A stretch of DNA of 64,000 nucleotides from Alcanivoracaceae bacterium. Lineage in GTDB: Bacteria > Pseudomonadota > Gammaproteobacteria > Pseudomonadales > Alcanivoracaceae. The notes beneath the pieces were generated by a model, which was not told the origin of the DNA, ran no database searches, and saw only the letters and a list, made by a program, of their open reading frames with translations. The translations under genes and the position numbers were made by a program. Shown here one piece after another: positions 16,118 to 24,657 of this stretch (positions are counted from its first letter, which is position 1; every line of letters begins with the position of its first letter). Location of the stretch: positions 91,558 through 155,557 of the forward strand of contig JARGOL010000005.1 of the NCBI GenBank assembly GCA_029212745.1. Direction: 5' to 3'.

Positions 16118-17467
16118 GTGGCGGATAACGCAGAGTCTTTTGCCGCTATGGTCGCGGCGGTCTCGGACATCGTCTGGGGGCCCTGGATGCTTGGCCTGAT
16201 TGGCGCCACCGGCATCATCCTGACGCTGATGCTGGGTTTCCTGCCCCTGCGCAAACTCGGCTTCGGCTTTCGCCAATTGCTGCACCGCAAGCAGGGTGAA
16301 GGCACCATCGCCGGTTATGCTGCCCTGGCCACGTCCCTGGCAGCCACCATCGGCACCGGTAATATCGCCGGTGTAGCCACCGCCATTCACCTCGGCGGCC
16401 CCGGCGCACTTGTCTGGATGTGGCTCATCGCCCTGGTGGGCATGGCCACCAAGTATGGTGAGGCGGTGCTCGCCGTCCACTATCGCGAGAAGGACCACAG
16501 CGGGCAGTATGTTGGCGGCCCGATGTACTACATCCGCAATGGCCTCGGCCCGCGTTTCGCCTGGCTGGCGGGCCTGTTCGCCCTGTTTGGCATGTTTGCA
16601 GGCTTTGGCATCGGCAACATGGTGCAGGCACACTCGGTGGCGGATGGCCTGCATGACCTGTTCGATGTGCCCAAGATTGTTACCGGTGTGGTCGCCGCCG
16701 TGCTGGTGGGGATGGTGATTCTCGGTGGTATCAAGCGTATCGCCGCCACCGCCACCGCACTGGTGCCGGCCATGGCCCTGGCGTACCTGCTGTGTGGCAT
16801 TGTCCTGCTGGCCATGCATGCGGGCGATCTCCCTGCGGCCGTGGCGCGCTGCTTCCATGATGCCTTCAACGGCAGCGCCGCCGCCGGCGGCTTTACCGGG
16901 GCGGTGGTGGCGGAGGCGATCCGCTTTGGTATTGCCCGCGGCATCTTCTCCAACGAGGCCGGTCTGGGCTCGGCACCCATTGCCCACGCATCAGCCAGTA
17001 CCGAACACCCGGCCCAGCAAGGCAGCATTGCCATGCTCGGCACGTTCCTGGATACCATCATCGTCTGCTCCATTACCGGTCTGGCAATCGTCGTCACCGG
17101 TGCATACGAGACCGGCGAGACCGGCACCACCCTGTCGGCCACGGCATTCAGCCGTGCCTTTGGCGACACCGGCGAGATCATGGTACTGGCTGGCCTGACC
17201 GTGTTTGCCTTCACCACACTGCTGGGCTGGAGCCTGTACAGCGAACGCTGTGCGCAATATCTGTTTGGCGAGAAGATAGTGCTACCATTCCGCGCCGTCT
17301 GGGTGATCCTGATCATGGTGGGCGCCACCAGCAGCCTGACCCTGGTATGGAGCATTGCCGATGTGCTCAACGCCCTGATGGCCGTACCCAACCTGGTGGC
17401 GCTGCTGGCGCTGAGCCCGGTGATCGTCAAATTGTCGAAGGAATACTTCAACCGTGAAACGCAGTGA
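16118..17467 (+). CDS. Amino acid:sodium symporter, AgcS (alanine/glycine) family
   Basis: 449-residue inner-membrane symporter with about 10-11 hydrophobic segments. Family motifs include GEGTIAGYAALATSLAATIGTGNIAGVATAIHLGGPGALVWMW (about 60-105), KYGEAVLAVHYRE, and GGPMYYIRNGLG. It imports alanine or glycine with sodium. The start is GTG 16118 with a purine-rich AAGGGGGGA just upstream. It overlaps nadC by 14 bp, so the two are probably one transcript. Substrate preference between Ala and Gly cannot be read from sequence. Confidence 0.9.
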   Translation: MADNAESFAAMVAAVSDIVWGPWMLGLIGATGIILTLMLGFLPLRKLGFGFRQLLHRKQGEGTIAGYAALATSLAATIGTGNIAGVATAIHLGGPGALVWMWLIALVGMATKYGEAVLAVHYREKDHSGQYVGGPMYYIRNGLGPRFAWLAGLFALFGMFAGFGIGNMVQAHSVADGLHDLFDVPKIVTGVVAAVLVGMVILGGIKRIAATATALVPAMALAYLLCGIVLLAMHAGDLPAAVARCFHDAFNGSAAAGGFTGAVVAEAIRFGIARGIFSNEAGLGSAPIAHASASTEHPAQQGSIAMLGTFLDTIIVCSITGLAIVVTGAYETGETGTTLSATAFSRAFGDTGEIMVLAGLTVFAFTTLLGWSLYSERCAQYLFGEKIVLPFRAVWVILIMVGATSSLTLVWSIADVLNALMAVPNLVALLALSPVIVKLSKEYFNRETQ

Positions 17468-18317
17468 CTCCCCTGCCCTGCCGGCGTACGTGCGCGACAG
17501 TATTGCGCCATCGGTGCGGGCAGCCCTGACGGAAGACGTGGCCGACGGTGATATCACCGCCGGCCTGATCCCCGCCGACCGCCAGGCCCGTGCCACCCTG
17601 ATCACCCGCGAACCGTGCGTGCTGTGCGGGCGCCCCTGGGCGGAGGAAGTGTTCCGCCAGCTGGGTGGCCACGTCAGCCTGAACTGGCAGGCCGATGATG
17701 GTGACGCCCTGGCGGCAGACCAGGTGATCTGCGAACTGGAAGGCAACGCCCGCGAACTGCTGACCGGTGAACGCAACGCCATGAATTTCCTGCAGACGCT
17801 TTCCGGCGTCGCCACGCTGGCGCGTGACTATGCCGACGCGGTGGCCGGCAAGCAGATCACCATACTGGATACGCGCAAGACCCTGCCGGGCCTGCGTGCG
17901 GCGCAGAAGTACGCCGTACTCACCGGAGGCTGTCACAACCACCGCATCGGCCTGTTCGATGCGTTCCTGATCAAGGAAAACCACATCAGCGCCTGCGGCG
18001 GCATCAGCGCCGCCATCACCCGGGCCCGGGAACTGGCGCCGGGCAAACCGTTGATCGTGGAAGTGGAGACCCTGGAAGAACTGGATGAGGCAATCGCCGC
18101 CGGGCCCGACCAGATCATGCTGGACAACTTCGATGACGCATCTCGCCAGGCCGCCTACGAGCGGGCACCTGCGCACATCGCCCTGGAGCTGTCCGGCAAT
18201 ATCAGCCTGGACATGCTCCGCGTCATGCCCGCCCAGCCCCGCCCTGTGCTGGTTTCCAGCGGCGCACTGACCAAGCATGTACAGGCTGTAGACCTGTCAC
18301 TGCGTGTCATGGCCTGA
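17454..18317 (+). CDS. nadC: Nicotinate-nucleotide pyrophosphorylase (quinolinate PRTase)
   Basis: 287-residue enzyme converting quinolinate and PRPP to nicotinate mononucleotide and CO2 in de novo NAD synthesis. Motifs: ERNAMNFLQTLSGVATLARDY, ILDTRKTLPGLRAAQKYAV, GGCHNHRIGLFDAFLIKENHI, IMLDNF and LELSGNIS. The start is GTG 17454 inside the end of the symporter gene. nadC beside ampDE and near pilin/pilBCD is a recurrent gammaproteobacterial neighbourhood. It is convergent with the first pilin gene, 35 bp apart, with no T-run terminator seen. Confidence 0.95.
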   Translation: MKRSDSPALPAYVRDSIAPSVRAALTEDVADGDITAGLIPADRQARATLITREPCVLCGRPWAEEVFRQLGGHVSLNWQADDGDALAADQVICELEGNARELLTGERNAMNFLQTLSGVATLARDYADAVAGKQITILDTRKTLPGLRAAQKYAVLTGGCHNHRIGLFDAFLIKENHISACGGISAAITRARELAPGKPLIVEVETLEELDEAIAAGPDQIMLDNFDDASRQAAYERAPAHIALELSGNISLDMLRVMPAQPRPVLVSSGALTKHVQAVDLSLRVMA

Positions 18318-18352
18318 GCCGGGCGGCCCGGAACCGAAGAGGGAAAGGCCCG

Positions 18353-18844
18353 CTACTTGCAGTCGGCGGGCGCAAAATTCCCCTGCAACGAGCCAGCCGT
18401 TGCCGGCAGTCCGTTCGCCGTGGCCACGGTAATACTCGCTGACCCACAGGCCCAGTCGATGGAGCCCCGTGAGGCCGCTGAAAGCACCAGTCCACCCACG
18501 GACGGGGTCAGCACCAGTGTCCTGCCAAACGCCGGGCCGGTGGCTGCGGCAAAGGTTATGGTTATTTCGCCGCTAGCAGCATCAATGCTGACGCCGTCCA
18601 CATACTTGGTCGGCTGGAACGACGCCAACCACGAATCGGCTGCGGTCTGCAGACCATTCATCTGGTCCGTGTTGAAGCCATCCGCCACCTCGATCTTGGC
18701 CGACGAGGCCAGGGCAAGTCCCTCACTGACCTTGGCGCGAATGGAGTAATCCTGGTAGGCGGGAATCGCCACCGCCGCCAGAATACCGATGATGGCCACC
18801 ACGATCATGAGTTCGATCAATGTGAAGCCTGACGCTTTTTGCAT
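18353..18844 (-). CDS. Type IV pilin (paralogue 1)
   Basis: 163-residue type IVa prepilin. Leader MQKASG is cleaved before Phe (G|FTLIE), Glu5 of the mature protein is present, and the hydrophobic assembly helix is [24 protein letters not shown]-terminal disulfide loop is expected between Cys in IDWACGS and the penultimate Cys of PADCK. It has its own sigma-54 promoter and ribosome site (GAGGGG). It is the most diverged of the three tandem pilins ([10 protein letters not shown] rather than [10 protein letters not shown]), so it may be a minor or alternative subunit. Confidence 0.93.
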   Translation of the reverse strand: MQKASGFTLIELMIVVAIIGILAAVAIPAYQDYSIRAKVSEGLALASSAKIEVADGFNTDQMNGLQTAADSWLASFQPTKYVDGVSIDAASGEITITFAAATGPAFGRTLVLTPSVGGLVLSAASRGSIDWACGSASITVATANGLPATAGSLQGNFAPADCK

Positions 18845-18883
18845 TTGTTATCCCCTCTTCCAGCAACCCCACCACACTCGATC

Positions 18884-18899
18884 TGCAACTATGGTGCCA
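18884..18899 (-). promoter_or_regulatory. Sigma-54 promoter of pilin 1
   Basis: Minus-strand TGGCACC-ATAG-TTGCA matches the -24/-12 consensus TGGCACG-N4-TTGCA at all key GG and GC positions, about 40 bp before the pilin start. Confidence 0.85.
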
Positions 18900-18992
18900 A
18901 TTTATTTTACTTACTAATCAATGGCTTATATAGCTTTCGCTGAGCAGGACTGGCATTGATCGATTGTTACTGTCGCGCCGTGTCATATCAAT

Positions 18993-19005
18993 GTGACAGT
19001 ACGCG
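18993..19005 (-). promoter_or_regulatory. Candidate PilR-type enhancer site, pilin 1
   Basis: Plus-strand GTGACAGTACGCG (minus CGCGTACTGTCAC), 94 bp upstream of the sigma-54 promoter. The same 13-bp pattern GTGACAGNRCGCG occurs upstream of both other pilin genes. It contains the (C/G)TGTC core reported for PilR sites in P. aeruginosa. A further TGTCA at 18981 makes an inverted pair with it. Confidence 0.6.
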
Positions 19006-19138
19006 CGAGTGCGGCCAGCCAGGGGCCGACAGCTCTGGCAACGCGACCCGGCCTGGATCGCCGGGCCTGACGGAGCGGGAGGCGGCCGCGCGGGCGCGGC
19101 CAATGGATCTGCTGCGGGGAAAGGTGGGTCGACAGGCC

Positions 19139-19633
19139 TTACTTGCAGTTACCCGGTGCGTAGCGCGACGGCAGGGTCCCGGTGCTGGCCGGCAACCCCT
19201 GGGCCGTGGCCGTGTTGGCCGTATCGGATGCGCACGCCCAGTCCATGTTGCCGCCCGGTGTTGCCGGCGTCAGCACGGCCCCGTTAATGGACGGTGTCAG
19301 CACCAGTGTCTGGCCGTCAGCCGGCCCGGTGTTGGGGCTGAAGGTCACGGTAATCTCGCCGTTGGTGGTATCAATGGCCACATTGGTGACGTACTTGGTG
19401 GCGGTAAAACCGGTCAACCAACCGTTGGCCGCCGCCTGAAGACCCACCATCTGTCCACTGCCGAAGCCTTCCACCATGGCAATCTTGGCCGATGAAACCA
19501 GGGCCAGGCCCTCGGACACCTTGGAGCGCACTGTGTAATCCTGGTAGGCCGGAATCGCCACGGCCGCGAGGATGCCGATAATGGCAACCACGATCATCAA
19601 TTCGATCAATGTAAAGCCAGACGCTTTTTTCAT
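19139..19633 (-). CDS. Type IV pilin (paralogue 2)
   Basis: 164-residue type IVa prepilin: leader MKKASG, cleavage G|FTLIE, mature Glu5, the same N-terminal helix as its neighbours, and a C-terminal disulfide pair (MDWACAS...PGNCK). The body is clearly homologous to both flanking pilins, sharing ATKYV and NTGPADG with pilin 3 and QTLVLTPS-type strands with pilin 1. An AAAGGAG ribosome site and its own sigma-54 promoter precede it. Separate control implies that the three genes are not simply co-expressed. Confidence 0.94.
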   Translation of the reverse strand: MKKASGFTLIELMIVVAIIGILAAVAIPAYQDYTVRSKVSEGLALVSSAKIAMVEGFGSGQMVGLQAAANGWLTGFTATKYVTNVAIDTTNGEITVTFSPNTGPADGQTLVLTPSINGAVLTPATPGGNMDWACASDTANTATAQGLPASTGTLPSRYAPGNCK

Positions 19634-19671
19634 TTGTTATCTCCTTTGGCTGGCAAGCCTGGCTGTAACAA

Positions 19672-19687
19672 AGCAACTAACGGGCCA
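19672..19687 (-). promoter_or_regulatory. Sigma-54 promoter of pilin 2
   Basis: Minus-strand TGGCCCG-TTAG-TTGCT, a near-consensus -24/-12 element about 39 bp before the pilin start. Confidence 0.85.
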
Positions 19688-19780
19688 ACTTTTGCCCTTT
19701 ATTTTCAGTTATTTACAAGTGTCATCCGATTACCCGCCTGTCAAGAAACGACCATTCCCGACGCTTCCCGTCATGCCACA

Positions 19781-19793
19781 GTGACAGCACGCG
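19781..19793 (-). promoter_or_regulatory. Candidate PilR-type enhancer site, pilin 2
   Basis: Plus-strand GTGACAGCACGCG (minus CGCGTGCTGTCAC), 94 bp from the sigma-54 promoter, the same spacing as for pilin 1. Confidence 0.6.
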
Positions 19794-19821
19794 CAAGGCA
19801 GCCCGGCGCCCGGCAGACAGG

Positions 19822-19855
19822 CAAAAAAAAAGCCGCGTCCGGAGACGCGGCCTTT
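19822..19855 (-). terminator. Intrinsic terminator after pilin 3
   Basis: Reading leftward: stem GCCGCGTC/GACGCGGC (19844-19851 with 19832-19839), loop TCCG, then nine T residues (complement of the A-run 19823-19831). It lies 28 bp after the pilin 3 stop. It isolates pilin 3 from pilin 2, consistent with separate transcripts. Confidence 0.92.
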
Positions 19856-19878
19856 TTCAGCTTTCGCGGAGTTCGAGT

Positions 19879-20376
19879 TTACTTACACTCGGACGGCGCG
19901 TAGCGGGCTTCCAGGGAACCGGTGCCTGCGGTGGCGTAGCCACGAGCAGTTGCGGTGGTGTTGGTGGCAGAGGCACAGGCCCAGTCCACATTACCGGAAG
20001 CGGTGTCAGCCAGGGCAGAACCGTCAACGAACGGGGTCAGCACGATGGTGGTGCCATCAGCCGGGCCAGTGTTGGCGCTGTAGGTCACGGTGATTACGCC
20101 GGTGGCGTCGGTCACGGTGATGTCGTCTACATACTTGGTGGCGGTGAAGTCACCGTTGTACGCCGTAGCAAAGGCAGTCACGCCAGCGGTACCGCCGGAG
20201 TAGAAAGCTTCAGCCACACCCACCTTGGCAGAAGATGCCAAGGCCAGACCTTCAGAAACCTTGGAACGTACGGTGTAGTCCTGGTAAGCCGGGATTGCCA
20301 CGGCGGCCAGGATGCCGATGATCGCTACTACGATCATCAGTTCGATCAGGGTAAAACCTTGCTGCATGCGCTTCAT
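19879..20376 (-). CDS. pilA: Type IV pilin (paralogue 3), probable major pilin PilA
   Basis: 165-residue type IVa prepilin: leader MKRMQQG, cleavage G|FTLIE, mature Glu5, long hydrophobic helix, and C-terminal disulfide pair (VDWACAS...PSECK). The frame stays open to 20529, but ATG 20376 has a GGAG ribosome site and gives the normal leader length. Among the three pilins it is nearest to pilB, has the strong terminator and the clearest sigma-54 promoter, and uses more T/A-ending codons such as GCT and GGT. I therefore infer that it is the main structural subunit. The pilin is processed by the neighbouring PilD and polymerised by PilB/PilC. Confidence 0.92.
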   Translation of the reverse strand: MKRMQQGFTLIELMIVVAIIGILAAVAIPAYQDYTVRSKVSEGLALASSAKVGVAEAFYSGGTAGVTAFATAYNGDFTATKYVDDITVTDATGVITVTYSANTGPADGTTIVLTPFVDGSALADTASGNVDWACASATNTTATARGYATAGTGSLEARYAPSECK

Positions 20377-20445
20377 AATCGTCTCCGATACTTGCTCAAT
20401 TGTTGTTGGTTTGTCCCCGGTCCGGGGCGCACCTGCACGGATTAA

Positions 20446-20461
20446 TGCAAACCCCGGGCCA
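20446..20461 (-). promoter_or_regulatory. Sigma-54 promoter of pilin 3
   Basis: Minus-strand TGGCCCG-GGGT-TTGCA, with GG and GC at the required 10-bp distance. Transcription would start about 58 bp before the ATG. pilA genes of Pseudomonas are RpoN/PilR dependent. Confidence 0.88.
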
Positions 20462-20810
20462 ACTTTCTTCGTAGTGGGTCCAATGCCCTGTTTTGGCGGC
20501 CGGCGGCGCAGAATTCCCCTGGTTCGCAAGCGCGCCAGGAGGCAGCAAGAGTGACAGAGCGCGTCAGCTCCGCCGTGAGACTGACAGATTGCGTCACCCG
20601 CCGACGTGCCACGCCGGGCCCGGGCCTGGCCGCAGTGACCCGGACCGGCAGCCCGTCCAGCTCAAATGAATATTCAAGAACGAGACATAAGCCACTGATA
20701 TTGAACGTTCACGGTGTAGCCTAGCCCGGTGGTATTGTGTAGAGTCAGATGTGATTGATGGGGGAGTCCCGCCTTCCCTGGCGCATAACTTCTAATAAAA
20801 TCGGACGATT
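20462..20810. other. Divergent pilin 3 / pilB regulatory region
   Basis: No gene seen. It holds the enhancer motif GTGACAGAGCGCG at 20551-20563 (90 bp from the pilin sigma-54 promoter) and a related CTGACAGATTGCG at 20581, 30 bp further. The right part must hold the pilB promoter; TTGAAC near 20700 and TATTGT near 20733 are loose box-like matches that do not form a convincing pair. Confidence 0.5.
20551..20563 (-). promoter_or_regulatory. Candidate PilR-type enhancer site, pilin 3
   Basis: Plus-strand GTGACAGAGCGCG (minus CGCGCTCTGTCAC), 90 bp upstream of the pilin 3 sigma-54 promoter. A second, weaker copy lies about three helical turns away at 20581-20593. Confidence 0.6.
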
Positions 20811-22529
20811 ATGGCTGAAACTAGCGCGAATATTTCCCTCAGCGGGCTGGCGCGCCGGCTGGTAAGCGATGGCCACCTCGAGGAAGAGCAGGCCCGCACG
20901 GCGATTGCTGCGGCCAGGAAGGAACGTGTCTCCCTGGTGGCCTACCTGGTCAATAACAAGCTGGCGCAGCCGCGGCAGATTGCCGCCAGTGCGGCCGAGG
21001 AATTCGGCGACCCGCTGATTGACCTGACTGCCATGTCGCCCGATTCCCTGCCCAAGGGCCTGGTGGACAACAACCTGCTGATCAAGCACCACGCGGTGCC
21101 GCTGTTCAAGCGTGGCAACCGCCTGTTCGTGGCAGTCTCGGATCCCACCAACCTGCAGGCATTCGAGGAAATCCGCTTCAATACCGGCCTCAATGTGGAG
21201 ACCATCGTTGCTGAGGAGGACAAGCTGTCCATCCTGCTCGACGCCATGATCTCCGAAGAAGAAGGCAACGCCTTCGACGAGCTGGATGAGGATCTTGAGG
21301 ATATTGATGTCGGTGGTGATGAGCCGGCCAAGGACAGTGACGATGGCGCCAGCGGTGCCGACGACGCGCCCATCGTCCGTTTTGTCAACAAACTGCTGCT
21401 GGACGCCATCAAGATCGGCGCGTCCGACCTGCATTTCGAGCCCTACGAAAAGACCTACCGGGTACGTTTCCGCCAGGACGGTATTCTCCAGGAAGTGGCC
21501 AAGCCGCCCGCCAATACGGCCGGCAAGATCGCAGCGCGCCTCAAGGTAATGTCAAAACTGAACATCGCCGAGCGCCGGGTGCCGCAGGATGGCCGCATCA
21601 AAATGAAAATTTCCAAGACGCGGTCCATCGATTTCCGGGTCAACACCTGCCCCACACTGTGGGGTGAAAAGATCGTGCTGCGTATCCTCGACGCAGAAAG
21701 CGCCAAGATGGGTATCGATGCGCTTGGCTATGAGGATTTCCAGAAGAAACTGTACATGGATGCCCTGGCCAAGCCCCAGGGCATGATCCTGGTGACCGGG
21801 CCCACCGGTTCTGGCAAGACCGTATCGCTTTATACGGGTGTGAATATTCTCAATACCCCCGAGCGCAATATCTCCACGGCAGAAGACCCGGTGGAGATCA
21901 ACCTGGAGGGCGTCAACCAGGTCAACGTGAATCCCTCACAGGGCATGGACTTTGCTGCCGCACTGAAGGCCTTCCTGCGCCAGGATCCGGACGTCATCCT
22001 GGTGGGTGAGATCCGTGACCTGGAAACGGCCAGCATCGCCGTCAAGGCGGCACAGACCGGTCACCTTGTGCTGTCCACGCTGCACACCAACAGCGCGCCG
22101 GAAACACTGACCCGACTGCGCAACATGGGCGTGCCCTCGTTCAACATCGCCACCTCGGTAATCCTGATCATTGCCCAGCGCCTGGCGCGACGCCTGTGTG
22201 AGCACTGCAAGGAAGCGGTGGATGTGCCGGACCAGTCTTTGCTGGAGCTGGGGTTCACCGAAGAAGACCTGAAAACCGAATTCACCATCTACGGCCCCAA
22301 GGGTTGCGACAAGTGCAACAATGGCTACAAGGGTCGGGTGGGTGTCTATGAAGTCGTGCGCATCACCGACGGCATTGCCCGGATCATCATGGAGGAAGGC
22401 AACTCCATCCAGATTTCCGACCAGTGCCGGGCCGAGGGCTTCAACGACTTGCATCGCTCCGGGTTGATGAAGGCCATGAGTGGCGTCACCAGCCTGGAAG
22501 AAGTTAATCGCGTGACATCTGGACACTAA
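20811..22529 (+). CDS. pilB: Type IV pilus assembly ATPase PilB
   Basis: 572-residue cytoplasmic hexameric ATPase that powers pilus extension. The N-terminal MshEN/T2SSE_N-type domain is followed by an acidic linker (about 145-185, DELDEDLEDIDVG) and the secretion ATPase core: Walker A GPTGSGKT (about 329-336), Asp box and Walker B (VILVGEIRD) and His box (GHLVLSTLHTN). A zinc-binding tetracysteine follows (CEHC at about 463 and CDKC at about 503). The presence of a putative c-di-GMP-binding MshEN fold is a family-level expectation, not tested here. First gene of pilBCD-coaE-yacG. Confidence 0.96.
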   Translation: MAETSANISLSGLARRLVSDGHLEEEQARTAIAAARKERVSLVAYLVNNKLAQPRQIAASAAEEFGDPLIDLTAMSPDSLPKGLVDNNLLIKHHAVPLFKRGNRLFVAVSDPTNLQAFEEIRFNTGLNVETIVAEEDKLSILLDAMISEEEGNAFDELDEDLEDIDVGGDEPAKDSDDGASGADDAPIVRFVNKLLLDAIKIGASDLHFEPYEKTYRVRFRQDGILQEVAKPPANTAGKIAARLKVMSKLNIAERRVPQDGRIKMKISKTRSIDFRVNTCPTLWGEKIVLRILDAESAKMGIDALGYEDFQKKLYMDALAKPQGMILVTGPTGSGKTVSLYTGVNILNTPERNISTAEDPVEINLEGVNQVNVNPSQGMDFAAALKAFLRQDPDVILVGEIRDLETASIAVKAAQTGHLVLSTLHTNSAPETLTRLRNMGVPSFNIATSVILIIAQRLARRLCEHCKEAVDVPDQSLLELGFTEEDLKTEFTIYGPKGCDKCNNGYKGRVGVYEVVRITDGIARIIMEEGNSIQISDQCRAEGFNDLHRSGLMKAMSGVTSLEEVNRVTSGH

Positions 22530-22532
22530 GCC

Positions 22533-23759
22533 ATGGCGAAGAAAGAAAAAAAACTGGATAAAACCGCCACCTTTCTCTACAAGGGCAAGGACAAGCGCGG
22601 CACCAAGGTCAAGGGCGAGATAACCGGCAAGAGCGCGGCCGCTGTCAAACTGGAGCTGCGCAAGCAGGGCATTACCGCCAACAGCGTCAACAAGAAGCTG
22701 GAACTGCCCATTGGCGGCAAACCCAAGGTCACCGCCGCTGACATCGCCGTGTTCACCCGCCAGATGGCCACCATGATGAAAGCTGGCGTGCCACTGGTTC
22801 AGTCTTTCGAGATCGTTGCCGACGGCCTCGACAACTCCTCACTGCGCGAGATCATTCTCGGCATCAAGGCCGAGGTCGAGGGCGGTAACAACTTCGGTGG
22901 CGCACTGCGCAAATACCCGGACCAGTTCGACAACCTCTTCTGTTCCCTGGTGGAGGCGGGTGAAGCATCGGGTGCGCTGGAAACCATGCTTGAGCGGGTG
23001 GCCCTGTACAAGGAAAAGAGTGAGGCGCTGAAGGCAAAGATCAAGAAAGCGTTGAAATACCCGATCAGCGTTGTGGTCGTGGCCATCATTGTAACCGGCA
23101 TCCTGCTGGTGAAAGTGGTACCGACGTTTGAAGAGCTGTTCGAAGGCTTTGGTGCCGAACTGCCAGCGTTTACGCAGATGGTCATCGGCATGTCCCGCTG
23201 GATGGTGGCCAATTGGCTTCTTGCACTGATCATCGTTGGCGCCGTTATTGTTGGCATATCCCAGCTGCACAAACGATCACCGCAATTCCGGCGGGCAATG
23301 GACCGGGCGGCACTGAAAGCGCCACTGTTCGGTGACCTTGCCTACAAGGCGGTGGTTGCCCGGTATGCGCGTACTCTGTCGACAACCTTCGCCGCCGGTG
23401 TGCCGCTTATCGAGGCACTTGAGGCGTGTGCATCTGCCGCCGGCAACACCGTTTACGAAGATGCCATCCTGGCGGTACGTGATGATGTCGCCACTGGTCA
23501 GCAGCTTCAGTTCGCCATGCGTGTGACTGGACTGTTCCCGAGTATGGCCCTGCAGATGGTGGCCATCGGTGAGGAATCCGGCGCCCTGGATGCGATGCTG
23601 GAAAAAGTGGCTGATTATTACGAGGCTGAGGTCGATAACGCCGTGGATGGTCTCACCAGCATGATGGAACCGTTGATCATGTCCGTGTTGGGTGTGCTTA
23701 TCGGTGGCCTGATCGTCGCCATGTACCTGCCTATCTTCCAGCTCGGTTCGGTGGTCTGA
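22533..23759 (+). CDS. pilC: Type IV pilus inner-membrane platform protein PilC
   Basis: 408-residue GspF/PilC family protein that couples PilB to pilin assembly in the inner membrane. It has a lysine-rich N-terminus, two homologous T2SSF domains (about 70-195 and 270-395; FTRQMATMMKAGVPLVQSFEIV and YARTLSTTFAAGVPLIEALEA), and transmembrane segments at about 172-195, 222-245 and 376-400. It starts 3 bp after pilB and ends 7 bp before pilD. Confidence 0.96.
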   Translation: MAKKEKKLDKTATFLYKGKDKRGTKVKGEITGKSAAAVKLELRKQGITANSVNKKLELPIGGKPKVTAADIAVFTRQMATMMKAGVPLVQSFEIVADGLDNSSLREIILGIKAEVEGGNNFGGALRKYPDQFDNLFCSLVEAGEASGALETMLERVALYKEKSEALKAKIKKALKYPISVVVVAIIVTGILLVKVVPTFEELFEGFGAELPAFTQMVIGMSRWMVANWLLALIIVGAVIVGISQLHKRSPQFRRAMDRAALKAPLFGDLAYKAVVARYARTLSTTFAAGVPLIEALEACASAAGNTVYEDAILAVRDDVATGQQLQFAMRVTGLFPSMALQMVAIGEESGALDAMLEKVADYYEAEVDNAVDGLTSMMEPLIMSVLGVLIGGLIVAMYLPIFQLGSVV

Positions 23760-23766
23760 CGCGCCC

Positions 23767-24636
23767 ATGTTGCTGCTGGAAACCCTGTCAGCCAACCCGA
23801 CCTTCCTGGTCGGGTTTGTTTTTGTAGTCGGGCTGCTGGTAGGCAGCTTCCTGAATGTGGTGATCTTTCGCTTTCCGAAAATGCTCGAGCAGAACTGGAA
23901 AGCGGAGGCCCGGGAAGTCCTGGAACTGCCGGAAGAGCCCACTGACACCGTGACCCTGTCCCGCCCGGCGTCTACCTGCCCGCATTGCGGCCACGCCATT
24001 CGCTGGTACGAGAATGTGCCTGTGCTGAGCTGGTTGTGGCTGCGCGGAAAGTGCAGCGCCTGCGGCAAGGGCATCAGCTTCCGTTATCCGGCCATAGAGC
24101 TCACCAGTGCCATCCTCGCTGCCATCTGTGCGATCCATTTTGGTTACGGGCCCTGGCTTGCCGTCACCCTGCTTGCCACCTGGATGCTGGTGGCCATGGC
24201 AATGATCGATTTTGATACCACCCTGCTTCCCGACAACCTGACCCTGCCGTTGATGTGGCTGGCGCTGTTTGCCGCCCTGATCGGCATCAGCCCGCTGTCT
24301 GTGGAACAGGCCGTTACTGGCGCCATGGCCGGCTACCTGTCCCTGTGGAGCGTGTACTGGCTGTTCAAGCTGGTGACGGGCAAGGAGGGCATGGGCTACG
24401 GCGATTTCAAGCTGCTTGCGGCACTGGGGGCATTACTGGGCTGGAAAATGCTGCCGCTGGTACTGCTGCTGTCTTCCGTGGTGGGCGCGGTGGTCGGAAT
24501 CAGCCTGATCACCACCGGCGCCATCAAGCGGCAACAGGGCATCCCGTTCGGGCCCTACCTGGCCACAGCCGGCTGGATCAGCCTGCTCTGGGGGGATACC
24601 ATCGTCACCGCCTATCTGGGGCTGTTCAAGTTCTGA
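23767..24636 (+). CDS. pilD: Prepilin peptidase / N-methyltransferase PilD
   Basis: 289-residue inner-membrane aspartic protease. It cleaves the leader of type IV pilins and N-methylates the new Phe1. The cytoplasmic loop has paired CxxC motifs (CPHC and CSAC). The two catalytic aspartates are in AMIDFDTTLLPD and GMGYGDFKLLAALG. About eight transmembrane segments are seen. The substrates lie just upstream (three pilins). Pseudopilins of type II secretion, if present elsewhere, would share it. Confidence 0.96.
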   Translation: MLLLETLSANPTFLVGFVFVVGLLVGSFLNVVIFRFPKMLEQNWKAEAREVLELPEEPTDTVTLSRPASTCPHCGHAIRWYENVPVLSWLWLRGKCSACGKGISFRYPAIELTSAILAAICAIHFGYGPWLAVTLLATWMLVAMAMIDFDTTLLPDNLTLPLMWLALFAALIGISPLSVEQAVTGAMAGYLSLWSVYWLFKLVTGKEGMGYGDFKLLAALGALLGWKMLPLVLLLSSVVGAVVGISLITTGAIKRQQGIPFGPYLATAGWISLLWGDTIVTAYLGLFKF

Positions 24637-24657
24637 TCCTGCTATGAGGTAAACTTC

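Noticed and set aside
18315-18332. CCGGGCGGCCCGG as terminator between nadC and pilin 1
   Set aside because: The palindrome leaves too small a loop and no T-run follows on either strand.
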